DNA of 64,000 bases, taken from an uncultured Acidimicrobiales bacterium (GTDB taxonomy: Bacteria; Actinomycetota; Acidimicrobiia; Acidimicrobiales; SZUA-35). The stretch's first letter is position 1. Every line of letters begins with the position of its first letter. The position numbers and the translations under genes are program-made. The notes under the pieces are model-generated. The model was given only the letters and a program-made list of their open reading frames with translations, had not been told where the DNA came from and did not search any database. Below, piece after piece: positions 8,625-18,800 of this stretch. The stretch is from the NCBI GenBank assembly GCA_937976305.1, contig CALJSB010000028.1, forward strand, positions 1 through 64,000. Direction: 5' to 3'.

Positions 8625-9764
8625 TCAGCTCGCAAGCTCGACGGCTTTACGGGCCGCATCAAGCATGGTGGGTTCCATCATCAACGTGTCACTGAGGGCG
8701 GGCTGCAAAATCTCGCGTCCCTCCTGGGCATTCGTGCCATCGAGGCGAATCACGATCGGCGAGTCGATATCGACTCGCTTCATGGCTTCGATGATGCCGT
8801 TCGCCACCTCTTCGCCGCGGGTGATGCCGCCGAAAATGTTGATGAAGATCGACTTGACCTTCGGGTCATTGTTGATGACCTCGAGCGCCCCGGCCATCAC
8901 GTCGGCATTTGCGCCGCCACCGATGTCAAGGAAGTTGGCCGGCTCGCCGCCGACCTGGTTGATGACGTCGACTGTGCTCATTGCGAGCCCAGCACCGTTG
9001 GCGATGACGCCTACCGAGCCATCGAGACCGACGTACTGCAGGCCCTTTTCGTGCGCCGCCTCTTCACGCTCATCGCGTGGCTGGGTGGCGTCGAACTGGG
9101 CGTAGTCCTCGTGGCGGAACACAGCGTTGCCGTCGAGACTCACTTTGGCGTCGAGCGCATGGACCTCGCCGGTTGGCTTGAGGATCAGCGGGTTGATCTC
9201 ACAGAGATCAGCATCGCCCTTGGTGTAGGCGTCGTAGAGCTTCATGAGAATGTCGACGGCACCGTCATTGGCATCGGGGTTGAGGTTTGCGGCCTCGACC
9301 CACGCACGGCAGTCGGCCTCGCTCAATCCCTCAGCAGGATCAACGTGGATCTTCGAGATGGCGTCGGGGTTTTCCTCCGCAACGGTTTCGATCTCGACGC
9401 CGCCCTCTGCGGAGAGCATGCCGAGGTGCTTCTTGGCTGAGCGGTCCAATGTGAAGCTGGCGTAGTACTCCTCGGCGATGTCGGAAGCGTTCTCGATCCA
9501 GATGATCTCAACGATGTGGCCCTTGATGTCGAGCCCCAAGATGTTGGAGGCGTGCTCGCGGCACTCATCGGCATTCTCGGCGAGCTTGACGCCACCAGCC
9601 TTGCCACGGCCGCCCGTGTGCACTTGGGCTTTCACAACCACCGGATAGCCGACGCGATCAGCGATTGCCACCGCAGCGTCGACATCCGAACACGCTTCGC
9701 CGTCCGAAACGGGGATCCCGTAGGTCGCGAAGAATTGCTTGCCTTGATACTCGAGTAGGTCCAC
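8625..9764 (-). CDS. sucC: Succinyl-CoA synthetase, beta subunit (ADP-forming type)
   Basis: SucC is the nucleotide-binding partner of SucD. The N-terminal ATP-grasp domain begins MDLLEYQGKQFFATYGIPV and continues with VVKAQVHTGGRGKAGGVKLA; the C-terminal CoA-ligase domain has IFGGITRGEEVANGI. The start is GTG with AAGG upstream, in a 104-base gap shared with a divergent plus-strand unit that probably holds promoters for both. Length (379) is slightly below the E. coli protein (388) and usual for actinobacteria. Confidence 0.96.
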   Translation of the reverse strand: MDLLEYQGKQFFATYGIPVSDGEACSDVDAAVAIADRVGYPVVVKAQVHTGGRGKAGGVKLAENADECREHASNILGLDIKGHIVEIIWIENASDIAEEYYASFTLDRSAKKHLGMLSAEGGVEIETVAEENPDAISKIHVDPAEGLSEADCRAWVEAANLNPDANDGAVDILMKLYDAYTKGDADLCEINPLILKPTGEVHALDAKVSLDGNAVFRHEDYAQFDATQPRDEREEAAHEKGLQYVGLDGSVGVIANGAGLAMSTVDVINQVGGEPANFLDIGGGANADVMAGALEVINNDPKVKSIFINIFGGITRGEEVANGIIEAMKRVDIDSPIVIRLDGTNAQEGREILQPALSDTLMMEPTMLDAARKAVELAS

Positions 9765-9868
9765 CCTGTGGCCTTCCGCTCGTGGGTCTTGTCAGGTTCG
9801 AGGCGATACTAGAGGCGTGCTTGCCCCGCTACAGATTCTGACCACCAGATTCATCGAGGAGGTGCGCG

Positions 9869-10372
9869 GTGCCAGTTGCTGAGAAGGGCTCAGGACAGGG
9901 CCGCCAAGCCTTCATCATCATGTTTGCCGGCCTTGCTGGCTTCCTCGCCATTGCGTTTCTCATCCAACGGCAGGGCAGCCTCGTGCAAGATTCTGGCGAC
10001 GAGCTTCTGGGGGCCGGTGCGGTCTTTGTTGCTGGGCCGACTGACGATCTCCTCGTCTCGATCGACGACACCGGGCCCATTCTGTTCAGCGATGTTGCCA
10101 GTCGGGACCGCGACGTGATTCTCCAGCACCTCGGCGACGACGAACAGAGCGGATGGATCGCCATGGCGGCCCGTCCGTTGTCTGCGGCCCGAGACTGCAC
10201 GCTCGAATGGCAGTCCGATACCGGCGACTTTCTCGAGCCCTGCAGCGGCGATCGATTCCCCGAAGATGGCGATGGCTTGATCACCTACCCGGTATCGATC
10301 AACGAAGATGGCGTACTGTCGATTGACATCAATGCAGCCTCGCGTGAGACAACCACGACCGTTGGCAACTGA
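9869..10372 (+). CDS. Hypothetical single-pass membrane protein
   Basis: The 167-residue protein starts at GTG 9869 behind a good CGAGGAGG ribosome site. One hydrophobic segment at about residues 14-32 (FIIMFAGLAGFLAIAFLI) would anchor it, leaving an acidic extracytoplasmic domain. That domain contains two cysteines (RDCTLEW and EPCSGDRFP) that could form a disulfide. The arrangement of the C-terminal part loosely recalls Rieske-like folds, but the Cys-His ligand pairs are absent, so I make no functional claim. The phosphodiesterase gene follows after 10 bases, so they are probably cotranscribed. Confidence 0.7.
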   Translation: MPVAEKGSGQGRQAFIIMFAGLAGFLAIAFLIQRQGSLVQDSGDELLGAGAVFVAGPTDDLLVSIDDTGPILFSDVASRDRDVILQHLGDDEQSGWIAMAARPLSAARDCTLEWQSDTGDFLEPCSGDRFPEDGDGLITYPVSINEDGVLSIDINAASRETTTTVGN

Positions 10373-10382
10373 GGATTTCCAC

Positions 10383-11213
10383 GTGCTCATCGGCCAAATC
10401 ACCGACACCCACATCGTCCAAGCCGATACGGACGAGGAGCTCTACGTCGACAACAACGGTCGGCTGGCAACGGCCGTCGCGATGATCAACGACGAGTCAC
10501 CAGCCGTCTCGGCCGTGTTGGCCACTGGTGATCTCACCAACTGGGGTCATCCCAGTGAATACGAGCAACTCGCCGAGCTCGTCGAACCGCTCGCCGCTCC
10601 CCTGCTCCCCATCGGCGGCAACCACGACGATCGGACGCTGCTGCGCGAGACGTTTCCGCACATGGCGTGGGCTGAGACCGAACACGCCAGCTGGGTCCAC
10701 GATCTCGACGGAGTTCGAATCATCGGGCTCGACTCGACGATTCCGGGCGAATCTGGCGCTGCGTTCGACGAGTCGAGAGATGCATGGCTTCGCGAGGTGC
10801 TCGCAGGGACCGACGCCGCAACGCCCATCGTCCTCGCGATGCACCACCCGCCGTTCGTCACGGGCATCACGTGGATGGATCAGAGCGGCTTCGACGGTCT
10901 CGACCGCCTGACGACGACGCTCGCCGATCCGGAGCTCAAACGAGTCGACCGCATCGTGTGCGGACACTTCCACCGGCCGATGACCTCCACCATTGCTGGC
11001 ATCACCGCACAGGTCGGGCTCTCAACCGTGCAACACGTCGACCTCGATCTCCAACCCAAGGCGCCGATCAAGCTCGTACTCGACCCGCCCGGGTATCAGA
11101 TCCACCGACTTTCGAACGTCGACTCAGACTTCTCGATGGTGAGCCACACCCGCTACCTCGAGACAGGCAACGACGGCTTCTTCCCCTTCTGGGCCGACGC
11201 TGACACCGCGTGA
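10383..11213 (+). CDS. CpdA-like metallophosphoesterase (class III cyclic nucleotide phosphodiesterase)
   Basis: All metal-binding motifs of the calcineurin-like phosphoesterase fold are present in order: DTHI, TGDLTN, GGNHDD, MHHPP and GHFH. Together with the size and the GHFHRP motif this fits the CpdA/Rv0805-like class III phosphodiesterases, which hydrolyse cAMP or related phosphodiesters; the actual substrate is not shown by sequence. I start it at GTG 10383 (MLIGQITDTHIV), since it has TGAGGA upstream and places the first Asp-x-His motif near the N terminus as in the family; the track start at 10308 lies inside the previous gene. 276 residues. Confidence 0.85.
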   Translation: MLIGQITDTHIVQADTDEELYVDNNGRLATAVAMINDESPAVSAVLATGDLTNWGHPSEYEQLAELVEPLAAPLLPIGGNHDDRTLLRETFPHMAWAETEHASWVHDLDGVRIIGLDSTIPGESGAAFDESRDAWLREVLAGTDAATPIVLAMHHPPFVTGITWMDQSGFDGLDRLTTTLADPELKRVDRIVCGHFHRPMTSTIAGITAQVGLSTVQHVDLDLQPKAPIKLVLDPPGYQIHRLSNVDSDFSMVSHTRYLETGNDGFFPFWADADTA

Positions 11214-11218
11214 CGCCG

Positions 11219-11257
11219 TGACATTGGGTCTGCTGTCGCAGACCGCTACTCGCGATC
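11219..11257 (-). repeat. Dispersed intergenic hairpin repeat, copy 2
   Basis: Reading the minus strand, this matches the element at 5010-5047 apart from one extra base in the loop and one mismatch. The hairpin GGTCTGC-TGTC-GCAGACC lies at 11227-11244. It sits between the converging phosphodiesterase and helicase genes. Confidence 0.8.
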
Positions 11258-11272
11258 GAGTGACGCTGTGAG

Positions 11273-11298
11273 AGCTTGTCGCCTCTGGCGACCAAGCT
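11273..11298. terminator. Convergent hairpin between phosphodiesterase and helicase genes
   Basis: AGCTTG-TCGCC and GGCGACCAAGCT pair around a TCT loop with one bulged base. It lies in a 190-base gap between converging genes, next to copy 2 of the dispersed repeat. The remaining 100 bases before the helicase stop show nothing else I can identify. Confidence 0.4.
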
Positions 11299-11404
11299 TG
11301 CAAACCGTCGAATGGTGAGGGTTGAGGGGTGGGCCGAGCGACGCGACTTCCGCAGCGCAGCAAGTAGGAGCAAGCCGGGCTGCCCCTCGACCCGAACGGC
11401 GGGC

Positions 11405-14400
11405 TCAGACTTTTTCGAGGGGGGCCCAGGCGAGGAGCAGGGTCTTTTCGCCGACGTCGGGGAAACGCACCACGGCTTCGGCTTTGTCGCCAGCACCGCG
11501 AATGTCGAGGATGACGCCTTCACCCCACTTGTTGTGGCGAACATCGTCGCCGGTCTTGAGGCCGATCTCTTCGGCTCCGGAGAGCGACGGACCCTTCGGC
11601 TTGAGCGCCGAATCGACCATGCGATTGCGTGATTCGGTAACCCGGGACGAGGACGTGCCACTCGAACCGAAGCTGGTCGACGACAAACGACGACCCTTGC
11701 CGCGGCTGCCCTCGGCCTCTTCCATGAGCTCACTCGGAATCTCATCAAGGAAGCGGCTCGGCGGGTTGTACTGACTCTGGCCGAACAACATACGGCTCCA
11801 GGCGTTGGTGAGATACAGCCGCTGTTCGGCCCGGGTGATGCCGACGTAACAGAGCCGGCGTTCTTCCTCGAGCTCGTCTGGGTCGGTGAGCGCTCGCATG
11901 TGGGGGAAGATGCCGTCTTCGAGACCGAGCACAAACACAACGGGGAACTCGAGCCCCTTGGCTGCGTGCAGGGTCATCAAGATGACAGCTGCATCTTCTT
12001 CGTCGATGGCGTCGGCATCGGACACCAAGCTCACCTGCTCGAGAAACTCATCGACCGTTTCGAACTGGCGGGCCACGCCGACGAGCTCTTGCAGGTTTTC
12101 GACCCGACTCTCGGCCTCGACCGAACGCTGATCTTCGAGCTCAGCGACATAGCCGGTGTCTCGCAGAATGGCCTCGAGCGTTGGCGCCGGTCCCTTCTCG
12201 AGATCGAGCGCAAACGACTGATGCAGCGACAAGAAAGCGGCGATGCCCTTCACGGCGGTGCCAGAGACGCCGGCGTCGTCTGCTCGCTCGAGCGCTTGGT
12301 AGAACGTATAGCCATGCATGGCCGCAAAGGCGTCGAGCTTCGACACTGAGGTGTCGCCGATTCCGCGCTTTGGCACGTTGAGAATGCGCTTGAGCGACAC
12401 CTCGTCTGCAGGGTTGGCCACGGCCTTCAAATAGGCGACGGCGTCTTTGATCTCTTTGCGGTCATAGAAGCGGGTGCCGCCGATGACCTTGTAGGGAATC
12501 CCCACTCGCATGAGGTATTCCTCGAGCACTCGGCTCTGCGCGTTTGTGCGGTAAAAGACCGCCATTTCGCCCCAGCGATGGTCGCCACCATCGTGCAAAC
12601 GGGCCAGCTCGTTGGCCACGAATTGGCTCTCGTCGACCTCGTCGTCTGCGTGGTAGTGGATGATCTTGTCGCCGGGGCCTTCGTCGGTCCAGAGGTTCTT
12701 CGGCTTGCGGCCGAAGTTGTTGCTGATGACCGCGTTGGCCGCATCGAGGATGGTTTGCGACGAGCGATAGTTCTGCTCGAGCAGGATGACGGTGGTGTCG
12801 GGGAAGGCTTCTTCGAACTGCAGGATGTTGCGAATGTCTGCACCGCGAAATCGGTAGACGCTGTTGTGGACCAGCACGTCCGACGCGACGTAGTTGTGCG
12901 TGTCGTTCACTTCGAGGTCGTACACCGGACCCTCGTGTTCGGAAGACTGCACAGCCTCAACGAGCACCGGCTCAAGGCGTCCGTCGCGCTCGACCACGAT
13001 CTCCATCCCCGGGCGTAGATGACTCATGGTTTGGTACTCGTAGATCGAGGACCCAACGCTCATACGTCGCCTGATCTGGAGGCCAGCGACATCGGCCATC
13101 GACTGAGCCATCGCCAGAGCTGCGGTGTACGACTTGTGAGACGTCTCGACCCGAGAGCTGCCAGCGGCCGTGGACTTGGCGGGTCGCACCTTGAAGCCGG
13201 CGTCTGCAAGCTTTTTCGCCAACTCATGGCGGTTCGACGACCACTGCACTCGGTGATAGGCCGACTTCGCACGCCGATCGCTGAACATCGTCAGATTGAC
13301 GGTCGCTCGTCGCGCTCCGTTCTGCGGTCGATAGTGCGGGAAGTCGGGATGGAGGTCGAGATCTTCCATCAAGTTCTTCGCCGCCGTCTCTGTATCGAGT
13401 TCATCGAAGAGTCGATCGATCTGGCTCTGGTCGAGCGCCAAGTTGCGGCCATTTCCATGGAAGATCAGCGTGGGAATCCCGTATCGGGCCGCATAAAGCG
13501 CTTCCCAATACTGAGCCTCTGCACGGTCCCCGGCGACTCGCAGCACCCAGAGGGCATCGGCCCGTTCCTGGTTCATGCGCACACGGATGCCAAGCGAATC
13601 GTTGCCGAACGCATCCTTTCGCGTGCCGGCGCAGAGACCAATACGGAAACCGCGATCGGCCCGGTACATCAGATAGACGAAGTGTTGCCCGTCTGGCAGC
13701 GGTTCGAGCCGTGCCGGAAGCATGTGATGCTCAGTTGCCGTGAGCTCGAGCCCTCCGGCCCTGACGGTGTACACGCGGCCGCGATGATGCGTTTCGCGTA
13801 CTTCCGCGATCGTGCTCGTTATGAGCTCTTGACCACCTGCGGTGCTCAGCACCTCATCGCCGACCGAGAGTTCCTCGATCGGGCGTGTTCCACCCGGCAC
13901 TCGTACAGGCGTCCCAGCGGGCAAACACTGGTCGTTGTCACCCACGACCGTGACCTGGCGGTGTTCGTCGGCCAACTTCAGCACGAATTCGTTCTGGACT
14001 GAGTTGGTGTCCTGGTACTCGTCGACCAACAGGTGCTTGAACCGTCGGCGGTAGTTCTCGGTGACCTCTGGCTTGGTGCGGAACAACGTGGTGGCGTTGA
14101 GCAGCAGATCGTCGAAATCCATCGCCCCGGCTTTGACGAGGCGCCGCTGGTACTCGTGGTACACCTCGGCGGCCTTCTTCTGCGGCGGTACCGAAGCGGC
14201 ATCGGCGTATTGCTCGGGGCTCATTCCCTCGTTCTTGCCCGCACTGATCATGTTGTGGATCGATCGCGGCGGAAAGCGCTTGGGATCGATGTTGAGATCG
14301 CGCAACACGTAGCCAACGAGCCGCTGGGCATCGGCCTGGTCGTAGATGGTGAAGTTGGACGGGTAGCCAAGAACCTGGGCTTCACGGCGCAGAATCCGCA

Positions 14401-14755
14401 CACACGCCGAGTGGAAGGTGGAGACCCACATCTTCTGGGCGATGGGCCCGATCAGGGCCTCGACGCGGTTCTTCATTTCCATCGCCGCTTTGTTGGTGAA
14501 CGTGATGGCGAGAATCTCGAACGGCGAATGGCCCTCGTCGATCAGCCACGCGATACGACGCGTGAGCACGCGGGTCTTGCCGGAACCAGCCCCGGCCACG
14601 ATCAGGAGCGGGCCGCCGGTGTGGGTGACCGCTTCGAGCTGATCGGGGTTGAGTCCTTCGAACAAACGAGGAGAACCAGGTCGCGCCGGCTGCTCGCCGT
14701 TGGCCTGGTTCGGGCTGGATTGGTCGTTGAGATTGGGTTCCGACTCCGCCATCAA
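11405..14755 (-). CDS. pcrA: UvrD/PcrA-family DNA helicase containing an intein
   Basis: This superfamily 1A 3'-5' helicase unwinds DNA in repair and replication restart. Motifs appear in order: Walker A VAGAGSGKTRVLT, FTNKAAMEMK, Walker B LVDEYQDTN, motif III VVGDNDQ//SVYRFRGAD, LEQNYRSSQTI, TLHAAKGLEFPVVF and CYVGITRAEQRLYL. The C-terminal KWGEGVILDI...VRFP segment resembles the Tudor-like tail of PcrA. The 1,116-residue precursor is interrupted by a 355-residue intein between Gln and Ser of motif III, leaving a 761-residue helicase of normal size after splicing. PcrA rather than UvrD is my preferred name because of actinobacterial usage; the assignment within the family is not certain. Confidence 0.95.
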   Translation of the reverse strand: MMAESEPNLNDQSSPNQANGEQPARPGSPRLFEGLNPDQLEAVTHTGGPLLIVAGAGSGKTRVLTRRIAWLIDEGHSPFEILAITFTNKAAMEMKNRVEALIGPIAQKMWVSTFHSACVRILRREAQVLGYPSNFTIYDQADAQRLVGYVLRDLNIDPKRFPPRSIHNMISAGKNEGMSPEQYADAASVPPQKKAAEVYHEYQRRLVKAGAMDFDDLLLNATTLFRTKPEVTENYRRRFKHLLVDEYQDTNSVQNEFVLKLADEHRQVTVVGDNDQCLPAGTPVRVPGGTRPIEELSVGDEVLSTAGGQELITSTIAEVRETHHRGRVYTVRAGGLELTATEHHMLPARLEPLPDGQHFVYLMYRADRGFRIGLCAGTRKDAFGNDSLGIRVRMNQERADALWVLRVAGDRAEAQYWEALYAARYGIPTLIFHGNGRNLALDQSQIDRLFDELDTETAAKNLMEDLDLHPDFPHYRPQNGARRATVNLTMFSDRRAKSAYHRVQWSSNRHELAKKLADAGFKVRPAKSTAAGSSRVETSHKSYTAALAMAQSMADVAGLQIRRRMSVGSSIYEYQTMSHLRPGMEIVVERDGRLEPVLVEAVQSSEHEGPVYDLEVNDTHNYVASDVLVHNSVYRFRGADIRNILQFEEAFPDTTVILLEQNYRSSQTILDAANAVISNNFGRKPKNLWTDEGPGDKIIHYHADDEVDESQFVANELARLHDGGDHRWGEMAVFYRTNAQSRVLEEYLMRVGIPYKVIGGTRFYDRKEIKDAVAYLKAVANPADEVSLKRILNVPKRGIGDTSVSKLDAFAAMHGYTFYQALERADDAGVSGTAVKGIAAFLSLHQSFALDLEKGPAPTLEAILRDTGYVAELEDQRSVEAESRVENLQELVGVARQFETVDEFLEQVSLVSDADAIDEEDAAVILMTLHAAKGLEFPVVFVLGLEDGIFPHMRALTDPDELEEERRLCYVGITRAEQRLYLTNAWSRMLFGQSQYNPPSRFLDEIPSELMEEAEGSRGKGRRLSSTSFGSSGTSSSRVTESRNRMVDSALKPKGPSLSGAEEIGLKTGDDVRHNKWGEGVILDIRGAGDKAEAVVRFPDVGEKTLLLAWAPLEKV
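12863..13927 (-). other. Intein in helicase motif III, with a GIY-YIG-like insert
   Basis: The insertion begins with Cys (CLPAGTPVRVPGGTRPIEELSVGDEVL, block A), has the block B TxxH in LTATEHHML, and ends in block F GPVYDLEVNDTHNYVA and block G VLVHN followed by Ser. These are all the residues needed for class 1 protein splicing. Between the splicing halves lies about 250 residues with no LAGLIDADG motif. It contains VYLMYRADRGFRIG followed about 50 residues on by RAEAQYWEALYAARYG, which resembles the spaced Tyr, Ile-Gly and Glu pattern of GIY-YIG nucleases. The splice assignment is firm; the nuclease assignment is tentative. Confidence 0.92.
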
Positions 14756-14837
14756 TCAGACCCTACTGGCCACCCCCGACAGAGGGGCCGTTGGCCATCG
14801 ATCCTTGAGTTGAGACCGCACGAGCCGATGGGACCGT

Positions 14838-15749
14838 GTGACTCCTCCGGCTCCGAAGTCTTCGACGATCGCCCACGAAACCGCCGATCTCGAATCTCCG
14901 ACGCGTGTCGAGGCTCGGACACCTCCTGCTCCGGTCAAACGCGCTGCTCCTGCTCCCCCGCAGGTGGATCTTGGGTCAGCCGTTCAGCCCGGCGAATCGC
15001 TCGAGGTCGAAGCGTTCGACCTGCTCGAACAACGGCGCTTCAGCGAGGCGTCTGTCGTGGCTGGGGCACTGGCACGAATTCGCCCAGACGACATCATCCC
15101 CGACGCGATCATTGCGGTCGCCGGGGCGAACAGCCGCTGGAAGCGCTCGGGCTCGGCCGCTGCCTCCCGGCTCCAAGAACGCCTCATGACCCCAGCGGCA
15201 CTCAAAACAGCCGACGCCGAAACCGTCCGCCGCCACGCCATCGGGTGGGGGGCTCTGAGCTCTTACTTTCTTGCCTTCAACGACAACGCATCGGCTGACC
15301 ACGCTGCCCGACAGCTCTTGGACATCGATCCCGATTCAGCTACGGCATGGTGGCAACTCGCAGCGAGCTACGCAGGGCTCGGGTGGTTCGATGAGGCCGA
15401 GGAGTGCGTGACGACGGCGTGCGCCAAGGCTCCGTTGGCGATCGCCCCGCTTGCTCGCTGGCAGGTTGGCAGAGGGGTCAACCGCTGGGCCATGACAAAG
15501 ACACCCGCCATCTTCGTCTCGGCCATCATGTGGGTGTTTGTCGGCCTCTTGGCCTTCGCCGTGTATCTCACCGTTCCGTTTCTGGCTCGTGAGCTGCGAG
15601 TGATGCGGCTGGAAGGAGCAGTGCGAGAACTCGCCCGCGAGCACTGGGCAACCGATGCCAAACGCCGAGCCCTCACGGCGCTCGCCGTGCTGTGCGTTGT
15701 TGTGATCTGGATCGCGGGACTGGTGTTTTTGGCCCCCGTGAGCGGGTAA
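14838..15749 (+). CDS. TPR-like protein with two C-terminal membrane segments
   Basis: The 303-residue product opens with a Pro/Ala-rich, probably disordered region (residues 1-45). The middle (about 55-205) has helical repeats of the TPR kind, clearest in ADHAARQLLDIDPDSATAWWQLAASYAGLGWFDEAEE. Two hydrophobic segments at about residues 231-253 (FVSAIMWVFVGLLAFAVYL) and 279-299 (ALTALAVLCVVVIWIAGLVFL) make it an inner-membrane protein. The start is GTG with a weak ribosome site. It lies 68 bases upstream of the giant DUF11 gene on the same strand, so cotranscription is possible; a role in presenting or exporting that protein is speculation from position. Confidence 0.7.
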   Translation: MTPPAPKSSTIAHETADLESPTRVEARTPPAPVKRAAPAPPQVDLGSAVQPGESLEVEAFDLLEQRRFSEASVVAGALARIRPDDIIPDAIIAVAGANSRWKRSGSAAASRLQERLMTPAALKTADAETVRRHAIGWGALSSYFLAFNDNASADHAARQLLDIDPDSATAWWQLAASYAGLGWFDEAEECVTTACAKAPLAIAPLARWQVGRGVNRWAMTKTPAIFVSAIMWVFVGLLAFAVYLTVPFLARELRVMRLEGAVRELAREHWATDAKRRALTALAVLCVVVIWIAGLVFLAPVSG

Positions 15750-15817
15750 TTCGGCCTACGCCCATCGCACCGAACACAACCACTCAGATTGGGCGTCTCT
15801 GGGCCGATCTGTATCAG

Positions 15818-18800
15818 ATGGCTCGGCCTACCGCGTTGTCGTTGCAGCGACAAGGACCGTCACAGCTTCGGACAATCTGGGTTCGTTGTGTTGCCGCCCT
15901 GCTGGTCGTCGCCACCCTCGTTGTCGGTACTCCGCCAACACCGGCAGGCGCTCAAACCGCATTCGGCACACCCGTTTTCAGCACCAATACGACTGGCGAC
16001 ATCGTGTACGCCGCCAACACCTTGTTGACCTGTCCGGCTTCGGCGGCCTGCACCGATGCTCAGTCAAACCTTGGTGGTACTGCGCAGGCCAACAACAGTT
16101 TCACCATGATGGATGTCGATGTCGACGGCGACCCTTCGACGTTCAACTCTTCTTCTGCCAACTTCACCCTGCCTGCAGGCGCCAACGTGCAGTGGGCCGG
16201 CCTCTTCTGGGGGGCGAGCTCCAACAACGCAAGCAGGAACCAAGTACTGTTCGAGACCCCAACCAGCGCTGGCTACCTTCCGATCACCGCTCCGGGCGGC
16301 CAGCTCTACAACCTCGGCGGTCCGTATCAGGGTTGGGCCGACGTGACGTCGCAGGTGCAAGCCGCTGGCTCTGGTACCTACACGGTGGCCAACGTCCAGC
16401 GCTCGACCGGCCGTGGTCAATACGCAGGTTGGAGCCTCGTTGTGGTCGTCGAGGATCCAAACGAGCCGTTTCGCAACCTTGCCGTGTTCCCAGGTCTCGA
16501 GCGGGTCAACAGTGCGAACCCTGTCGACATCACGGTCTCTGGCTTTCTGAGCCCTCCGGTTGGACCCGTCACAGCCGAGATCGGCTTCGTTGCCTACGAA
16601 GGTGACGAGCGCTTCACCGGTGACTTCGCTGAGCTGAACGGCACCCGGCTCGGTGATGCGCTCAACCCGACCACCAACTTCTTCAACTCCCGCATCTCTG
16701 ACGGGGGATCACTTCCCACCGGCTCAAACCCCAACTACCTCGACCAGCTCGGTTTCGACGCGAAGATCGTCAACACCGTCGGCATCGTTCCCCCCGGCGC
16801 AACGTCGGCCACAGTGCAGCTGCGCTCCGCCGGCGACTGGTACTACCCCGGCGTCGTCACCACAGCCATCGACATCTTCGTTCCCAACCTCGTCCTGGAC
16901 CTCGAAAAGAGCGTCGATGACATCAACGGCGGCGACGTCAACCCCGGCGACACACTGACGTACGAGATCACCTTCACCAACCAGGGCGAAGATGCGGCGC
17001 TCGACACAATCCTGACCGACGCCATCCCCGCCGGCACGACCTACCTCGCGGGCTCTGGCGAGATCCTGTCTGGCGACAACGTCGGCACCTCGAACGTCGT
17101 GTTCGACGCCGTGAACGACGAGTTGGTGTTCTACCTGGGCACTGGGGCCAGCGCTGGAACCGGCGGTCGCGTTGCGCCATTCTCCTCAACCGGTACGACC
17201 TACACGGTGCAGTTTCAGGTGACAGTTGATGCCGGCACCGAGGGCACGACGATCGACAACACCGGCACACTCGGTTACACCGCTGAGACGCTTGGCGAGT
17301 CGTATACCGCCGACACCAACACGGTCAGCGATCCGGTCGAGGCCCTGTCGAATGTGGTCCTCGACGACAAAACCGACTCCGTTGATTCCGTAGTTGCTGG
17401 CGAGTCGACCGTCTACACGATCACGTTCTCGAACGATGGCCCCTCGTCTGCCGACAACACCACCGTTGTCGACACCCTCCCTGTCGGCTTTGTGTTTGAC
17501 CCAGCAACGAGCTCCGCCAGCTGCTCAGTCACAAGTGGCAGCCCGGCGACCGGACAGACCGTCTCGTGCAACGTCGGCGCTCTCGCCGCAGGGGCGAACG
17601 GCAGTGTTGATATCGGTGTCGACGTCGAGGGCGCCGTGGCGGCTGGGACGTATGCGAACAGAGCTGAGGTCACCACGACCACCGCCGAGTCAAACCCGTC
17701 AGACAACTTCGGCCGAGAGGCAACGACCGTCACCCGGCTCGTCGACCTGGCCCTGGACAAGGCGTTCGCGCCCAACCCAGCATCGGCCGGTGGCCAGATC
17801 ACCTACACGCTGACCGCCACCAACAACGGGCCATCAGACGCACAGAACGTCATGATCGTTGACGGTTTGCCTGGTGGCGTCACGTTCAGTTCCGTCGACG
17901 ACCCGGCCTGTAGCCACACTGCGGGAACGATCACGTGCTCCTACGCCTCGCTCGCGGCTGGCGACACCGTCGTGGCCACCATCACGGTCGACGTGCCCGC
18001 GTCAACTCCCGACGGCACGGTCTTCACCAACAAAGCCTCGATCAGCTCGAGCGATCCGGAAGACCCAGCGGGTGATCCCAACACCGACTCGACCAACACC
18101 CCAGTCGGGCGGGCCGCCGACCTCGAGATCGCAAAGACCTCTGCCGGGCCCTTCGTGGCCGGAACAACCGTGTTGTTTGACCTCGAGATCAGCAACGCCG
18201 GCCCCTCCGATGCCACCAACGTTGTCGTGCAGGACAATCTTCCAGAAGGCACCATCTTCAACGCCGGGCTGAGCTCATCGGGTTGCTCGCTGAGCGGCAC
18301 CACCGTGACGTGCAACCTGGCAGCGCTCGCCGCAGGAGACACGGCCAGCTTCACCATCGCTGTCGATCTTCCCGAAACACTGGCTGACGGGACCGACCTC
18401 ACCAACTCGGCAAGCGTCGAGGCCGACGAGCTCGATCCCACGCCCGAAAACAACACAGACGAGGTCGACTTCACTGTCGAGCGCGAGGCCGACCTGGCCA
18501 TCGTGAAGTCGGTGACCCCCGGCAACGTCGCCGCCGGCGGCGACCTCACCTATGTGATCGACGTGACCAACAACGGGCCGTCTGAGGCCACCGGCGTCAC
18601 CGTGACCGACACGCTCCCCGCTGGCGTCACGCTGGTGTCGGCTCCCGGTTGCGCCAGCACCTCGACCCTCACCTGCGCCATCGGAACCGTCGCATCGGGT
18701 GGCACTGCGCAGATCACCATCGTCGTCAACGTGCAAGGCACGACCCCAGACGGGACCGACCTGGTCAATGCCGCCAGCGTCAGCGGGAACGAGACCGACC

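Noticed and set aside
13019-14002. 327-residue plus-strand ORF within the intein
   Set aside because: Antisense to a coding region with clear intein motifs; no domain found.
14033-15298. 421-residue plus-strand ORF over the helicase start
   Set aside because: Antisense to the pcrA N terminus (Walker A region) and then in the wrong frame of the TPR gene.
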